From assembly GCA_029249225.1 (NCBI GenBank), contig JAQWHT010000070.1, positions 1 through 39,150 of the forward strand: DNA of 39,150 nt. The letters run 5' to 3'. Numbering within the stretch: the stretch's first letter is position 1; each line of letters opens with the position of its first letter. The position numbers and the translations under genes are program-made. The DNA is from Flavobacteriaceae bacterium. Its GTDB lineage: Bacteria > Bacteroidota > Bacteroidia > Flavobacteriales > Flavobacteriaceae. The notes beneath the pieces were generated by a model. It was not told the origin of the DNA and ran no database searches. It saw only the letters and a list, made by a program, of their open reading frames with translations. Below, piece after piece: positions 1-9,184 of this stretch.

Positions 1-33
1 TATTTCTTCTGTAAGGTTACTTAATACCCCCAT
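1..33 (-). CDS. 5' end of a gene downstream of ftsZ (YqeY/GatB-like?)
   Basis: Eleven codons beginning at an ATG read on the minus strand from position 33 to the window edge, 11 bp after the ftsZ stop. The visible peptide begins MGVLSNLTEEI. Its spacing and hydrophobic/acidic pattern resemble the start of YqeY/GatB-domain proteins. Only a fragment is visible, so the family is a guess. That an ORF begins here is supported by the close spacing after ftsZ and by A/T-rich DNA before the ATG. Confidence 0.35.
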   Translation of the reverse strand, partial: MGVLSNLTEEI

Positions 34-44
34 AATTTTATTTT

Positions 45-2216
45 TTAGTCTACATTATCGTGTAAAAAAGAATTATTTGATCTCATTTGAAGATCGTCAT
101 TGTTGTCAATGTCCAAGGTGGTTCTTGATGGTGATTCAGGCATGTCAGAGTCTAAATCTAACCCTTGCCTTTTATAAGCAGGCTGTTTTTCCATATCATC
201 TACTCGCTGCATTTGATGCATAAACTTATGATTAAACACTTTTAAATGTTCCTTTCGCTTTTCATTTTGTGCCGCTAATGTTTCATCTATAGACTGGTTA
301 AATGGATCCTCCTGAGAAACTGATTGCTCTATAGTTTCTGTTTGTTCGGCAATGGTTTCTGGCTGCTCTTCAGAGAAATCTTGAGTTACCTCTGTTTGTT
401 TTAATTCAAACTTAATTTCTAGTGAGGCATCATCAAAATCTTTGACAGTCTTGTCCTGAAACAGATCTTCTGGAACAACCTCCTCCGCAGAAGAAACTTG
501 TTCTGCTTGATTTTTAGGCTTTAAAGGCATTTCAAACTCCATTTGCATCTGACTCTCAGCAGCTAATGTTTCAGGATCAATCACCTCCATTTCAAAAGGG
601 TCTTTAACCTCAATCTCATTAAAGATAAACTCAGTTTCCTCATCTGAAACAGCTAATTCATTTCCAATTCCTAAAGATTGGTCTCCAGGCTCTGTTTTTT
701 CTTCTACTACTTCTTCTTGGCTTTCAAAAAAAGAAGAGGTTAAATCAAAATCTAGAGGGGGTGAGAGCGTTTCATCTTCTTGATCGAGTTCGGCAGTCAC
801 TTGAGGCTCTACCTCATTCAATTCTAAATTGGATTCTAATTCTTCTGTAGTGGATTTCAGGATGGAATAATCATCATCTGACACGGAAGAAACTGTTAAT
901 TGTTCTTCTTCCTCTAAGGGCTCTTCAGTGCGAACCAAAGCTTTGGGCTCCTCAGGGGTTTCAAAAGCAGGTTGAACTGGGCTATTATCTGGATACGAAA
1001 CTACCTCATAATCAACTTCAATTTCTTGAAGCAACTCATTCATTTCTATGAGTGGATCTCTATTTTCTGGAGTAGCTTGCTTAAATTCATTTCGGTCTAA
1101 CTCTGGTGCAGGCTCTTGAAATTGAATTTGTATATCCTCCCGAGCTTCATTACTCAAGTCATGAACAACTTTTTGTTCGTCCTCAAGAGAATGAATGATT
1201 TTTTTTGCCTCTGTATTGGAGATCTCATTTTGCTGCTCCTGACCAAATCCGGTTGCTATCACGGTAACTGAAACCTCATTCCCAAGGGTTTCATCCTCTC
1301 CAACACCCATAATAATGTTGGTATGATTTCCTGCCTCAGTCTGTATATAGTCATTAATCTCTCCTATTTCGTCTATGGTAATCTCATCAGACCCTGAGAC
1401 AATAAGAAGCAGTACGTTTTTACAGCCAGTGATCTTATTATCATTTAAAAGAGGAGAATCTAAAGCTTTTACTATGGCTTCTTGAGCTCGGTTACTTCCG
1501 GAAGCTGTACCCGACCCCATAATGGCCGTGCCAGAATTAGTTAATACCGTTTTAGCATCTTTTAAATCAATATTTTGGGTGTAATGATGAGTAATTACTT
1601 CAGCTATTCCTCTTGCTGCAGTAGCCAAGACTTCATCCGCTTTAGCAAAGCCCGCTTTGAATCCAAGATTGCCATAGACCTCTCTCAACTTATTATTGTT
1701 AATCACAATAAGAGCATCTACAGCTCCTTTTATTTTTTCAAGTCCTTTTTGAGCTTGTTCTAAACGCAATTTCCCCTCAAATTGAAAAGGCATCGTAACT
1801 ATTCCTACAGTTAGAATATCCATAGATTTTGCCATTTGAGCAATAATAGGAGCTGCTCCTGTTCCAGTTCCACCACCCATACCAGCTGTGATAAAAATCA
1901 TTTTAGTCTGAGTAGACAAAATACTATGAATTTCTTCATGACTCTCTTGGGCAGCCTTTGCTCCTACTTCTGGATTTGCACCAGCACCCAGACCTTCAGT
2001 TAAACTCGCCCCCAGTTGAATTTTAGTTGGTACACCACTTTCGGATAACGCTTGAGCATCTGTATTACTGATGATAAAATCAACTCCTTTAATTCCTTGA
2101 CGAAACATATAATTGATCGCATTGCTTCCACCGCCACCTACTCCCATGACTTTGATCACATTGCTTCTGTTTTTTGGCAAATCAAAACTGATACCTTTAT
2201 TTTCTTCTTGATCCAT
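45..2216 (-). CDS. ftsZ: Cell division protein FtsZ with a very long acidic linker
   Basis: This is the tubulin-like GTPase that polymerises into the Z ring at midcell. The GTPase core occupies about residues 18-325. It contains the GGGGSNA phosphate loop (27-33), the tubulin signature GGGTGTGAAP (about 114-123) and a synergy loop NIDLKD (215-220) that supplies the catalytic acidic residues. After it comes a very long acidic, Glu-rich linker (about 326-650). A basic, probably helical stretch follows (about 650-690), then the C-terminal peptide FLHDNVD. At 723 residues it is nearly twice the length of E. coli FtsZ (383); long linkers are usual in Bacteroidota. It is the last recognised division gene of the dcw operon, 12 bp after ftsA. 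The ATG start fits the family. Confidence 0.97.
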   Translation of the reverse strand: MDQEENKGISFDLPKNRSNVIKVMGVGGGGSNAINYMFRQGIKGVDFIISNTDAQALSESGVPTKIQLGASLTEGLGAGANPEVGAKAAQESHEEIHSILSTQTKMIFITAGMGGGTGTGAAPIIAQMAKSMDILTVGIVTMPFQFEGKLRLEQAQKGLEKIKGAVDALIVINNNKLREVYGNLGFKAGFAKADEVLATAARGIAEVITHHYTQNIDLKDAKTVLTNSGTAIMGSGTASGSNRAQEAIVKALDSPLLNDNKITGCKNVLLLIVSGSDEITIDEIGEINDYIQTEAGNHTNIIMGVGEDETLGNEVSVTVIATGFGQEQQNEISNTEAKKIIHSLEDEQKVVHDLSNEAREDIQIQFQEPAPELDRNEFKQATPENRDPLIEMNELLQEIEVDYEVVSYPDNSPVQPAFETPEEPKALVRTEEPLEEEEQLTVSSVSDDDYSILKSTTEELESNLELNEVEPQVTAELDQEDETLSPPLDFDLTSSFFESQEEVVEEKTEPGDQSLGIGNELAVSDEETEFIFNEIEVKDPFEMEVIDPETLAAESQMQMEFEMPLKPKNQAEQVSSAEEVVPEDLFQDKTVKDFDDASLEIKFELKQTEVTQDFSEEQPETIAEQTETIEQSVSQEDPFNQSIDETLAAQNEKRKEHLKVFNHKFMHQMQRVDDMEKQPAYKRQGLDLDSDMPESPSRTTLDIDNNDDLQMRSNNSFLHDNVD

Positions 2217-2228
2217 GTTGAATACTAA

Positions 2229-3533
2229 TTATGCATTATCTAAAAATTCTTTTAATTTTTCTCCAAAGCGATCTAAAATAGATTTTCGCTTAATGGCAAC
2301 CTCCGAGGTAATTTCGTTTTCTTCATTCAGCTCCTTTGATTCCAGTGTTTCCGTTGTCTCAGACTCAATTTTTTCTCCTTCTAATGCGCTCATCAACAAT
2401 CCCACAGAAGTAGCAAATAATGGACTTGAAACTGCTTCTTGAGTGTCTCCCGCTAAATGTTCACTTGGATAACCAACTCGTGTATCCATTCCTGTAATAT
2501 ATTCAACTAATTGCTTTAAATGCTTAAGTTGGCTTCCACCCCCAGTAAGTACAATACCCGCAATTAATTTTTTCTTTTGTTCATTATGACCATAGTTTTT
2601 AATTTCTAAATACACCTGCTCGATGATTTCAACTACACGGGCATTTATAATTTTTGAAAGCGTTTTTAAGGAAATTTCTTTAGGATCTCTACCTCTTAGT
2701 CCGGGAATAGAAACAATTTCTGTTTCCCTATTCTCTCCTGGCCAAGCAGATCCAAATTTGATCTTTAAAAGTTCTGCTTGTTTTTCAATGATTGAGCACC
2801 CTTCCTTGATGTCCTCTGTTATGACATTTCCTCCAAAAGGAATCACAGCAGTGTGTCGAATAATCCCATCTTTGAAAATAGCTAAATCTGTAGTTCCACC
2901 CCCTATATCGATGAGTGCTACACCAGCTTCTTTTTCTTCAAAGCTTAAAACTGCTTCGGAGGAGGCTAAAGGCTCAAGAGTGATATTGGCCATATTTAAC
3001 CCTGCACTCTTTATGCACCTCCCAATATTTTTGATGGAGGAAACCTGTCCTACAACCACATGGAAATTTGCTTCCAAACGACCTCCGTGCATCCCAACGG
3101 GCTCTTTGATTTCAGCCTGTCCATCAACCTTATATTCTTGAGGTAACACATGGATAATTTCTTCACCAGGTAACATTACCAATTTATACACTTGTTGTAT
3201 TAATTCTTGTATATCATCTTCATTGATAACCTCTTCAGGGTGTTCCCTCGTTATATAATCACTGTGCTGAATACTCCGAATGTGCTGGCCAGCAATTCCA
3301 ACTACAACATCGGAGATATCGTGACCCGAATTGAGTTTAGCGTCATCAACTGCTTGCTGGATAGACTGAATTGTTTGAGTGATATTATTTACTACACCGC
3401 GGTGGACTCCTAAACTCTTTGACTTTCCTACACCTAAAATCTCCACTTTATTAAATTCATTTTTCTTACCAACTAACGCAACGATTTTTGTTGTTCCGAT
3501 GTCTAGCCCTACTGAAATATTTGTGTTTTCCAT
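2229..3533 (-). CDS. ftsA: Cell division protein FtsA
   Basis: Actin-like ATPase that tethers FtsZ filaments to the membrane and recruits later division proteins. The N-terminus has the phosphate-1 motif GLDIGTTKIVALVG (residues 9-22). The second phosphate loop DIGGGTTDLAIF and an adenosine-type motif LTGGGSQL follow later in the chain. The 434-residue length is normal for the family. The last residues are LDRFGEKLKEFLDNA, an amphipathic helix of the kind used for membrane attachment. It lies 3 bp after ftsQ and 12 bp before ftsZ, the usual ftsQ-ftsA-ftsZ order. Confidence 0.97.
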   Translation of the reverse strand: MENTNISVGLDIGTTKIVALVGKKNEFNKVEILGVGKSKSLGVHRGVVNNITQTIQSIQQAVDDAKLNSGHDISDVVVGIAGQHIRSIQHSDYITREHPEEVINEDDIQELIQQVYKLVMLPGEEIIHVLPQEYKVDGQAEIKEPVGMHGGRLEANFHVVVGQVSSIKNIGRCIKSAGLNMANITLEPLASSEAVLSFEEKEAGVALIDIGGGTTDLAIFKDGIIRHTAVIPFGGNVITEDIKEGCSIIEKQAELLKIKFGSAWPGENRETEIVSIPGLRGRDPKEISLKTLSKIINARVVEIIEQVYLEIKNYGHNEQKKKLIAGIVLTGGGSQLKHLKQLVEYITGMDTRVGYPSEHLAGDTQEAVSSPLFATSVGLLMSALEGEKIESETTETLESKELNEENEITSEVAIKRKSILDRFGEKLKEFLDNA

Positions 3534-3536
3534 AAT

Positions 3537-4250
3537 TTAAAGTGTTATAGCTACTACCTGATTTTTATAGCTTAAATTAATTTTATCATAGCCGTTCAAA
3601 CTGTCTTGGCTGTTTTGAAAGGCACAAAAGACCTTTAGTTTTTCTATTTTTTGTTTGAGTTGGGTGGAATCTCCTAAGATTACCTCAAAAGGAAACGATC
3701 TCAACCCTAAAGTATATTCGTTGTCTCTTAAATAAATAGTTTCTAACTCCATATCCAGTAAGGGATCATTTCTAAGCTTTGTGATCAGTTTAGCAGTTGG
3801 AATTACCGAAGTAAATGTACTGTCCATTTCAAAAACTGGAAGCTTTAAACTGTCTATAACCTGGTACTCAAACAAGACTCCTTCAGCATCTCCAAAAAAA
3901 CGACGCTCTGCAGCTACTTCAAACAAAGGTTTGCGTTCAGTGACTTCAACAGAAACTCCACCCTGAGGAAGTATATAAACTTCAATATTTTTGACCTCCG
4001 GAGTACGTTTCAGTTGGGTTTCGAGCATATTCAAATCTAAACTATCTTTGAACTGTTTTGACTGTTCATCTAAGTTTTGTGTTAACAATTTATTAACCAA
4101 CAACGTGTCTAAAAGTAAGGAGGGATGGGTGAATTTTATCTCAACTTTTGTTATCGTTCTAGCCTTATTTTTTAAATAAGAAAACCAGGATACCCCCCCT
4201 GCTAGAAGCAACATTACAAATAAGAAAATTATAGACTTATAGGCTTTCAT
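3537..4250 (-). CDS. ftsQ: Cell division protein FtsQ/DivIB-like
   Basis: Single-pass membrane protein with a periplasmic POTRA domain that links the FtsL/FtsB subcomplex to the septal synthase. There is a short cytoplasmic N-terminus and one hydrophobic segment at about residues 6-26 (IIFLFVMLLLAGGVSWF). A POTRA-like stretch follows at about 34-110, with ITKVEIKF at its start and VSVEVTERKPLF near its end. At 237 residues it is close to the Bacteroidota norm. Sequence identity in this family is low, so position between murC and ftsA carries much of the call. Its ATG overlaps the murC stop (ATGA). Confidence 0.9.
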   Translation of the reverse strand: MKAYKSIIFLFVMLLLAGGVSWFSYLKNKARTITKVEIKFTHPSLLLDTLLVNKLLTQNLDEQSKQFKDSLDLNMLETQLKRTPEVKNIEVYILPQGGVSVEVTERKPLFEVAAERRFFGDAEGVLFEYQVIDSLKLPVFEMDSTFTSVIPTAKLITKLRNDPLLDMELETIYLRDNEYTLGLRSFPFEVILGDSTQLKQKIEKLKVFCAFQNSQDSLNGYDKINLSYKNQVVAITL

Positions 4251-5581
4251 TGAACTGTAGATTTTGATTTTAATACCTGTATTTCTTCTCCAATATCCCC
4301 TGCACCCAGAAGGGCAAAAACCGAAGCCTTGCTTTCAATTATCACTTCTGAAATTAAACTTTTAGGAATTAACTTTTTGCAGGGATGATTTAAGTCATCT
4401 ATCATCTTTGCAGAAGTAATACCCGCTATGGGCAATTCTCTTGCAGGATAAATATCTAAAAGAACAACTTCATCAAATTCAGACAAAACAGCTAGAAATT
4501 CATTATAAAAGTCTTGAGTTCTTGAAAATAAATGGGGCTGAAAAATGATACATTTTCTCTGGTTCGGATAAAAGGTTTTTAAGGTTTGTAAAACACTTCT
4601 TATTTCAGTTGGATGATGCGCATAATCATCTATAAGCAATTTATCATTCCATTTAAAAAGATTCATTCTTCGATAAACACCCGGAAAAGAATCCATCGAT
4701 TTCAGTGCAGCACCAATTGGTAAGCCAGACTGATCTGCAAGGGCAATAGCACAAAGCATATTAGATAAATTATGTTCTCCAATTTGGTTTAATTTAACTT
4801 GTGTGAATTTTTCAGTTGGGGTAGATAAATCAAATTGATATCCAGCTTCAAGGCACTTTACGTTAGAGATTTGATAATCTGCATCGACCTCAGTACCATA
4901 TGTCAATCCTTCAAAGGGTAAACCATACGCCACAATTAGTTGTTGTTTTACTTGCGATGAAAATGTAGCAAATGCCTCTTCAAAAGCCTCCCGAGTCTCA
5001 TAAACATCTAAGTGATCTGAATCTATTGAGGTAACTGCACCAAAAGTTGGATGAAGATGAAGAAAAGAACGGTCATATTCATCCGCTTCTACCAGCATAA
5101 AATCAGTTCCTGTTCGAATAAAATTTGAAGTACTATTTTGAAAGAAACCACCCATAATGGATGTGAATGCCTGTTTTGTTTCAGAAAAAATATGAGTAAG
5201 AAAAGCAGAAGTAGTTGTTTTTCCATGGGTTCCAGCAACGGCTAGGGTTCTTTTTCCGTTACACAGCTCCGCCATGAAAAATGCACGCTTTTTAACTGTA
5301 AACTCTGAATCCTTAAAAAAACACAATTGAGGGTGCACTTTTGGAATAGCAGCAGTGTATATAATTTGTGTTTGTTTATGAAAAACTTCAGGAAACATTG
5401 CCTCTACCGTATCCTGATAAATAATTTGAATTCCCTCTTGTTCTAATTCTAATGTGACTTGAGAGCACACTCGATCATAACCAAATACTTTATGCCCCTC
5501 ATACATACAAAGTCTAGCCAGGGCAGACATACCAACCCCGCCTATACCAATAAAATAATATGTCGTTGGTTGTTGTCTCAT
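4247..5581 (-). CDS. murC: UDP-N-acetylmuramate--L-alanine ligase MurC
   Basis: Cytoplasmic ATP-dependent ligase that adds L-alanine to UDP-MurNAc, the first step of the peptide stem. A Rossmann-type motif GIGGVGMSALA (12-22) binds the UDP substrate. The ATP loop AGTHGKTTT is at 116-124, and a Mur-ligase DDYAHHPTEI motif lies in the C-terminal half. Length 444 is normal. It overlaps murG by 4 bp upstream and ftsQ by 4 bp downstream, which suggests translational coupling. A related ligase, Mpl, lies at 29.5-30.9 kb; the GTHGKTTT motif and the dcw location mark this copy as MurC. Confidence 0.97.
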   Translation of the reverse strand: MRQQPTTYYFIGIGGVGMSALARLCMYEGHKVFGYDRVCSQVTLELEQEGIQIIYQDTVEAMFPEVFHKQTQIIYTAAIPKVHPQLCFFKDSEFTVKKRAFFMAELCNGKRTLAVAGTHGKTTTSAFLTHIFSETKQAFTSIMGGFFQNSTSNFIRTGTDFMLVEADEYDRSFLHLHPTFGAVTSIDSDHLDVYETREAFEEAFATFSSQVKQQLIVAYGLPFEGLTYGTEVDADYQISNVKCLEAGYQFDLSTPTEKFTQVKLNQIGEHNLSNMLCAIALADQSGLPIGAALKSMDSFPGVYRRMNLFKWNDKLLIDDYAHHPTEIRSVLQTLKTFYPNQRKCIIFQPHLFSRTQDFYNEFLAVLSEFDEVVLLDIYPARELPIAGITSAKMIDDLNHPCKKLIPKSLISEVIIESKASVFALLGAGDIGEEIQVLKSKSTVQ

Positions 5582-6660
5582 ACTAGGTTGATCAATTCTT
5601 TTACTATAGATTGTGCTGCGTCTGGTTTAGCAAGAGCTTTGAGTTTTTTAGACATTTTTTGTTGAATCTCAATGGTTGTAACTAAATTTTTAAATACCCT
5701 TTCAAAATCCTCTTCTAATTTATCTTCTTCAATCACAAGAGCAGCTCCCTTGTTCTGTAGGGCAACTGCATTTTTATATTGATGATTTGCGGTAACGTTG
5801 GGTGATGGAATTAGTAAAAGTGGTTTTCCAACACTACTCAGCTCAGAAAGGGATCCTGCCCCTGCCCTAGAAACAATAACATCAGCAGCCGAATAAAACT
5901 GTTGCATTTCAAAAATGAACGGACGAATGAAGACCCCTCCTCTTTCCATTTCTTTGTATTGATTATAATACAGTTCACCACATTGCCAAAGCAGTTGTAA
6001 ATCAAAACTGCTTATAAAATCAAGTTTACTCGCAATTAATTCATTGATTCTTTTTGAACCAAGACTCCCACCAATAACAGCCAAGGTTTGTTTTTTCGGA
6101 TGTAGACCAAAAAACTCTTTTGCCTTATCATTTGCAACTGCTTTCAAAACATTTGATCGAATAGGATTTCCAGTTATCCTTATTTTATCAGCAGGAAAAT
6201 AGCGTTCCATGCCTTCATAAGCCACGCAAATTGAATTGACCTTTTTGCTTAATAATTTATTGGTTATACCAGGATATGAATTCTGCTCTTGAATGACCGT
6301 CGGAATCTTTAGCCATTGTGCAATTTGAAGAACTGGTCCACTCGCGAAGCCTCCTGTTCCTACTACTAAATTTGGTTTAAATTGTTTAATAATATAAAAG
6401 GAGTGAATCAAACTAACCAATAATTTAAGAGGGAAAATCACATTTTGAAAGGATAATGATCTTTGAAAACCAGAAATCCAAAGTCCTTTAATTCGAAACC
6501 CTGCTTTTGGAACTTTTTCCATCTCCATCTTACCTTTTGCACCCACAAAAAGAATGGCAGCACCTTTGACTTTTTCTTTTATTAACGACGCTATCGCTAA
6601 GGCTGGAAAAATATGCCCCCCTGTACCCCCTCCAGAAACAATAATCCTAATGGCTTTCAC
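5578..6660 (-). CDS. murG: UDP-GlcNAc:lipid I N-acetylglucosaminyltransferase MurG
   Basis: Peripheral inner-membrane GT28 glycosyltransferase that turns lipid I into lipid II. The N-terminal glycine-rich motif GGGTGGHIFPA is at residues 10-20. A GTGGFASGP motif follows, and the C-terminal donor-binding domain contains SRAGAGSLSELSSVGKPLLLIP. Length 360 is normal. The start codon is GTG: the family N-terminus begins just before RIIVSGGGTGG and no nearer ATG fits. It overlaps the end of ftsW by 14 bp. Confidence 0.97.
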   Translation of the reverse strand: MKAIRIIVSGGGTGGHIFPALAIASLIKEKVKGAAILFVGAKGKMEMEKVPKAGFRIKGLWISGFQRSLSFQNVIFPLKLLVSLIHSFYIIKQFKPNLVVGTGGFASGPVLQIAQWLKIPTVIQEQNSYPGITNKLLSKKVNSICVAYEGMERYFPADKIRITGNPIRSNVLKAVANDKAKEFFGLHPKKQTLAVIGGSLGSKRINELIASKLDFISSFDLQLLWQCGELYYNQYKEMERGGVFIRPFIFEMQQFYSAADVIVSRAGAGSLSELSSVGKPLLLIPSPNVTANHQYKNAVALQNKGAALVIEEDKLEEDFERVFKNLVTTIEIQQKMSKKLKALAKPDAAQSIVKELINLV

Positions 6661-7840
6661 TGAGTATGCTTATTGGGTTCGTATTCATTTCTTCAGTCTC
6701 TGGAGCATCCGTAATCATTACTCTTTTCGCACTTACACTCAAAATAATCCCCATAGCTATACAAGTCATCCATGCAGAAGTTCCTCCACTACTTATCATA
6801 GGAAGGTTTTGTCCCGTGACTGGAAGCACTTGAAGTGCAACACCAATATTGATGAAAGCTTGAAAAATAATGGGAATCCCCAGACCAACAACCATCAGTT
6901 TTCCAAATAAATTTATTGTGTTATGTGCGATTACAACAATCCTAAACAACAGTAATAGATAGAGCAATATCAATCCAATACCTCCAATGAGTCCGAATTC
7001 TTCTACTATGATGGCGTATATAAAATCAGAGGAACTTTGAGGTAAGAAATTTTTCATACGGCTTTTACCTGCACCTAGCCCAAAAATCTTACCACTTACA
7101 ATGGCAGTTTTTGCTCTTGCAACTTGATAGTTTCCGTCATTACTTTTTCCACTACTAAAATTCTCTATTCTGCTCATCCAAGTATCTATTCTATTTGGAA
7201 ATGATTCTGGAAAGGCTTTTACAAGTAAAAAGAAAAGCAGGACAAAAGCCAATCCTAATCCGCATATTGTTATCAAATAACGTAAAGGATAATGCGCTAC
7301 AAAAGCCAATATTAAAACCATGACAAATAAAAGCGCGGCAGTAGATAAATTAGATGGGAAAATAAGAAGTACTACGACTAAAACAGGAAGCCATAATTGA
7401 ACAATAGATTTTGAAAACTTTATAAATCTCAAATCCGGTTTTGAAAGATAGTTGGCAGTATATACCATAACAACAACCGATGCTAATGCTGAAGTTTGAA
7501 AACTCAATCCTATAAATGGAATTTTTACCCATCGGCTAGCGTTAGCGCCATCAATTACCGTTCCTTGAGTTGCAGTATACACCAATAAAACAACGACTAT
7601 TGGTAACATTAAAATTGAAATCCCTTTAAAATAATGAAAGGGTATGTTATGAACAGAATACATCAGAACAAAACCTATGACCAAAATCACAAAGTGTTTG
7701 ACTAAATACCCCAAAGGAGTCCCTCTTCCTACCACGTAAACCAGATTGGAACTCGCACTAAAAACGGGTAAAAAAGAAAAAATAGCTAATAGAGCTAAAA
7801 TGCCCCATAAAACTTTATCTCCTTTTAATATCTGAAACAT
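6647..7840 (-). CDS. ftsW: Septal peptidoglycan polymerase FtsW (SEDS family)
   Basis: SEDS-family polytopic membrane protein that polymerises lipid II into septal glycan together with its partner FtsI. About ten hydrophobic segments are visible across 397 residues. Near the C-terminus is the family signature LPVTGQNLPMISSGGTSAWM. It could in principle be RodA, but its place between murD and murG in the dcw cluster supports FtsW. The gene lies 3 bp after murD and overlaps murG. Confidence 0.95.
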   Translation of the reverse strand: MFQILKGDKVLWGILALLAIFSFLPVFSASSNLVYVVGRGTPLGYLVKHFVILVIGFVLMYSVHNIPFHYFKGISILMLPIVVVLLVYTATQGTVIDGANASRWVKIPFIGLSFQTSALASVVVMVYTANYLSKPDLRFIKFSKSIVQLWLPVLVVVLLIFPSNLSTAALLFVMVLILAFVAHYPLRYLITICGLGLAFVLLFFLLVKAFPESFPNRIDTWMSRIENFSSGKSNDGNYQVARAKTAIVSGKIFGLGAGKSRMKNFLPQSSSDFIYAIIVEEFGLIGGIGLILLYLLLLFRIVVIAHNTINLFGKLMVVGLGIPIIFQAFINIGVALQVLPVTGQNLPMISSGGTSAWMTCIAMGIILSVSAKRVMITDAPETEEMNTNPISILSESH

Positions 7841-7843
7841 AAT

Positions 7844-9184
7844 CTATAAATTTCTAACCGCAGCTTTAAATTGATCTCCTCGGTCTTCATAATTTTTAAA
7901 TAAATCAAAACTTGCACAGGCTGGAGACAAAAGGACCGTATCTTTTGGATCTGCTAACTTGTGCGCAATTTTCACCGCTTCAGTCATTGATTCAGTCTCC
8001 ATAAATACATCACTAGTTCCTTCAAAAACATCACGCAACTTTGAATTATCGACTCCTAAACAGATAACCGCCTTTGCTTTTTTTCTTATCAAGGGCAACA
8101 ATACCTTATAGTCGTTCCCCTTGTCAACACCCCCAACAATCCATATCAAAGGGGTTTTTACACTTTCTATCGCAAAATAGGTTGCGTTAATATTGATTGC
8201 TTTTGAATCATTAATGTATTGTACTCTTTGAATTGTCAACACATTTTCCATACGATGAGGGGCTCCTTTAAAATGCATTAAGCTTTCTCGAATTGACTCT
8301 TTCTTGATGGACAATAAATTTCCAATTGTCGCAGCAGCCATGGCATTGAGTAAATTATGCCTTCCTGTAAAAGGAAATTCAACTGAGTGTATCATAATAG
8401 TCTGATTTTGATGTTTTAGTATGAGTTTATTTTCCTCTAAACGAGACCCTGAAACTTCTTCCACATGAGACCCAAAAGGAACTTTTTTTGCATTTATTTT
8501 ATGATTCTTTACAGCTTCTACAAGTACCTCGTCATCCGCGTTAAAAAGAAAAAAGTTATTTGTGGATTGATTTTTTGTTATTTTCAGTTTGGCCTGTATA
8601 TAAGTTTCAAAACTATTCTCATAACGATCTAAATGATCTGGGGTAATATTTGTAATTACAGAGATATGGGGCGAAAACCTATCAATATCATCCAATTGGA
8701 AACTACTTATTTCCAGTACATAAAATTCATGATTTTCTTCTGCTACCTGCTTTGCAAAACTTGACCCAATATTACCTGCCAAGCCTACATTAAAGCCTGC
8801 ATTTTTTAAAATTTCGTAGGTCATCATTGTTGTGGTCGTTTTTCCATTTGTACCCGTAATACCAATTAAAGTGGCGCTTGTTGATTGAGCTGCAAATTCT
8901 ATTTCTGAAAGGATACGAGTACCCATTTTTCTCAATCCATCTAACAAGGGAATATTTCCCGGAATCCCTGGGCTTTTAATGGCAATGGTAGCACCTTTCA
9001 TAGAGGCTATAGAATGTTGTCCTGACTCCCATAAAATCCCTTTTTCATTTAAAAGGTTTTGAAGACTCACGGGGATTGTATTTTTATCTGAAAGAAAAAC
9101 ATCATAACCTTTATGTTTTCCTAAGATAGCCGCGCCAATACCACTTTCTCCTGCCCCTAAAACAACTAATTTTTCTTTCATCAT
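7844..9184 (-). CDS. murD: UDP-N-acetylmuramoylalanine--D-glutamate ligase MurD
   Basis: Cytoplasmic ATP-dependent ligase that adds D-glutamate to UDP-MurNAc-L-Ala. A Rossmann-like motif [11 protein letters not shown] (9-19) starts the chain. The ATP-binding loop GTNGKTTT is at 111-118, and [11 protein letters not shown] lies in the C-terminal half, a MurD-type motif. Length 446 is normal. Two adjacent ATG codons (9184 and 9181) could both serve as start; the first overlaps the mraY stop. Confidence 0.96.
   Translation of the reverse strand: MMKEKLVVLGAGESGIGAAILGKHKGYDVFLSDKNTIPVSLQNLLNEKGILWESGQHSIASMKGATIAIKSPGIPGNIPLLDGLRKMGTRILSEIEFAAQSTSATLIGITGTNGKTTTTMMTYEILKNAGFNVGLAGNIGSSFAKQVAEENHEFYVLEISSFQLDDIDRFSPHISVITNITPDHLDRYENSFETYIQAKLKITKNQSTNNFFLFNADDEVLVEAVKNHKINAKKVPFGSHVEEVSGSRLEENKLILKHQNQTIMIHSVEFPFTGRHNLLNAMAAATIGNLLSIKKESIRESLMHFKGAPHRMENVLTIQRVQYINDSKAININATYFAIESVKTPLIWIVGGVDKGNDYKVLLPLIRKKAKAVICLGVDNSKLRDVFEGTSDVFMETESMTEAVKIAHKLADPKDTVLLSPACASFDLFKNYEDRGDQFKAAVRNL

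Noticed and set aside
2623-3141. 172-codon open frame on the plus strand inside ftsA
   Set aside because: It lies wholly antisense to a well-conserved gene, has no family resemblance and no promoter; it is a shadow of ftsA codon use.
6554-6910. 118-codon open frame on the plus strand across the murG/ftsW junction
   Set aside because: Antisense to two certain genes, with a composition (many Ser, His, Asn) typical of a reverse-frame shadow.
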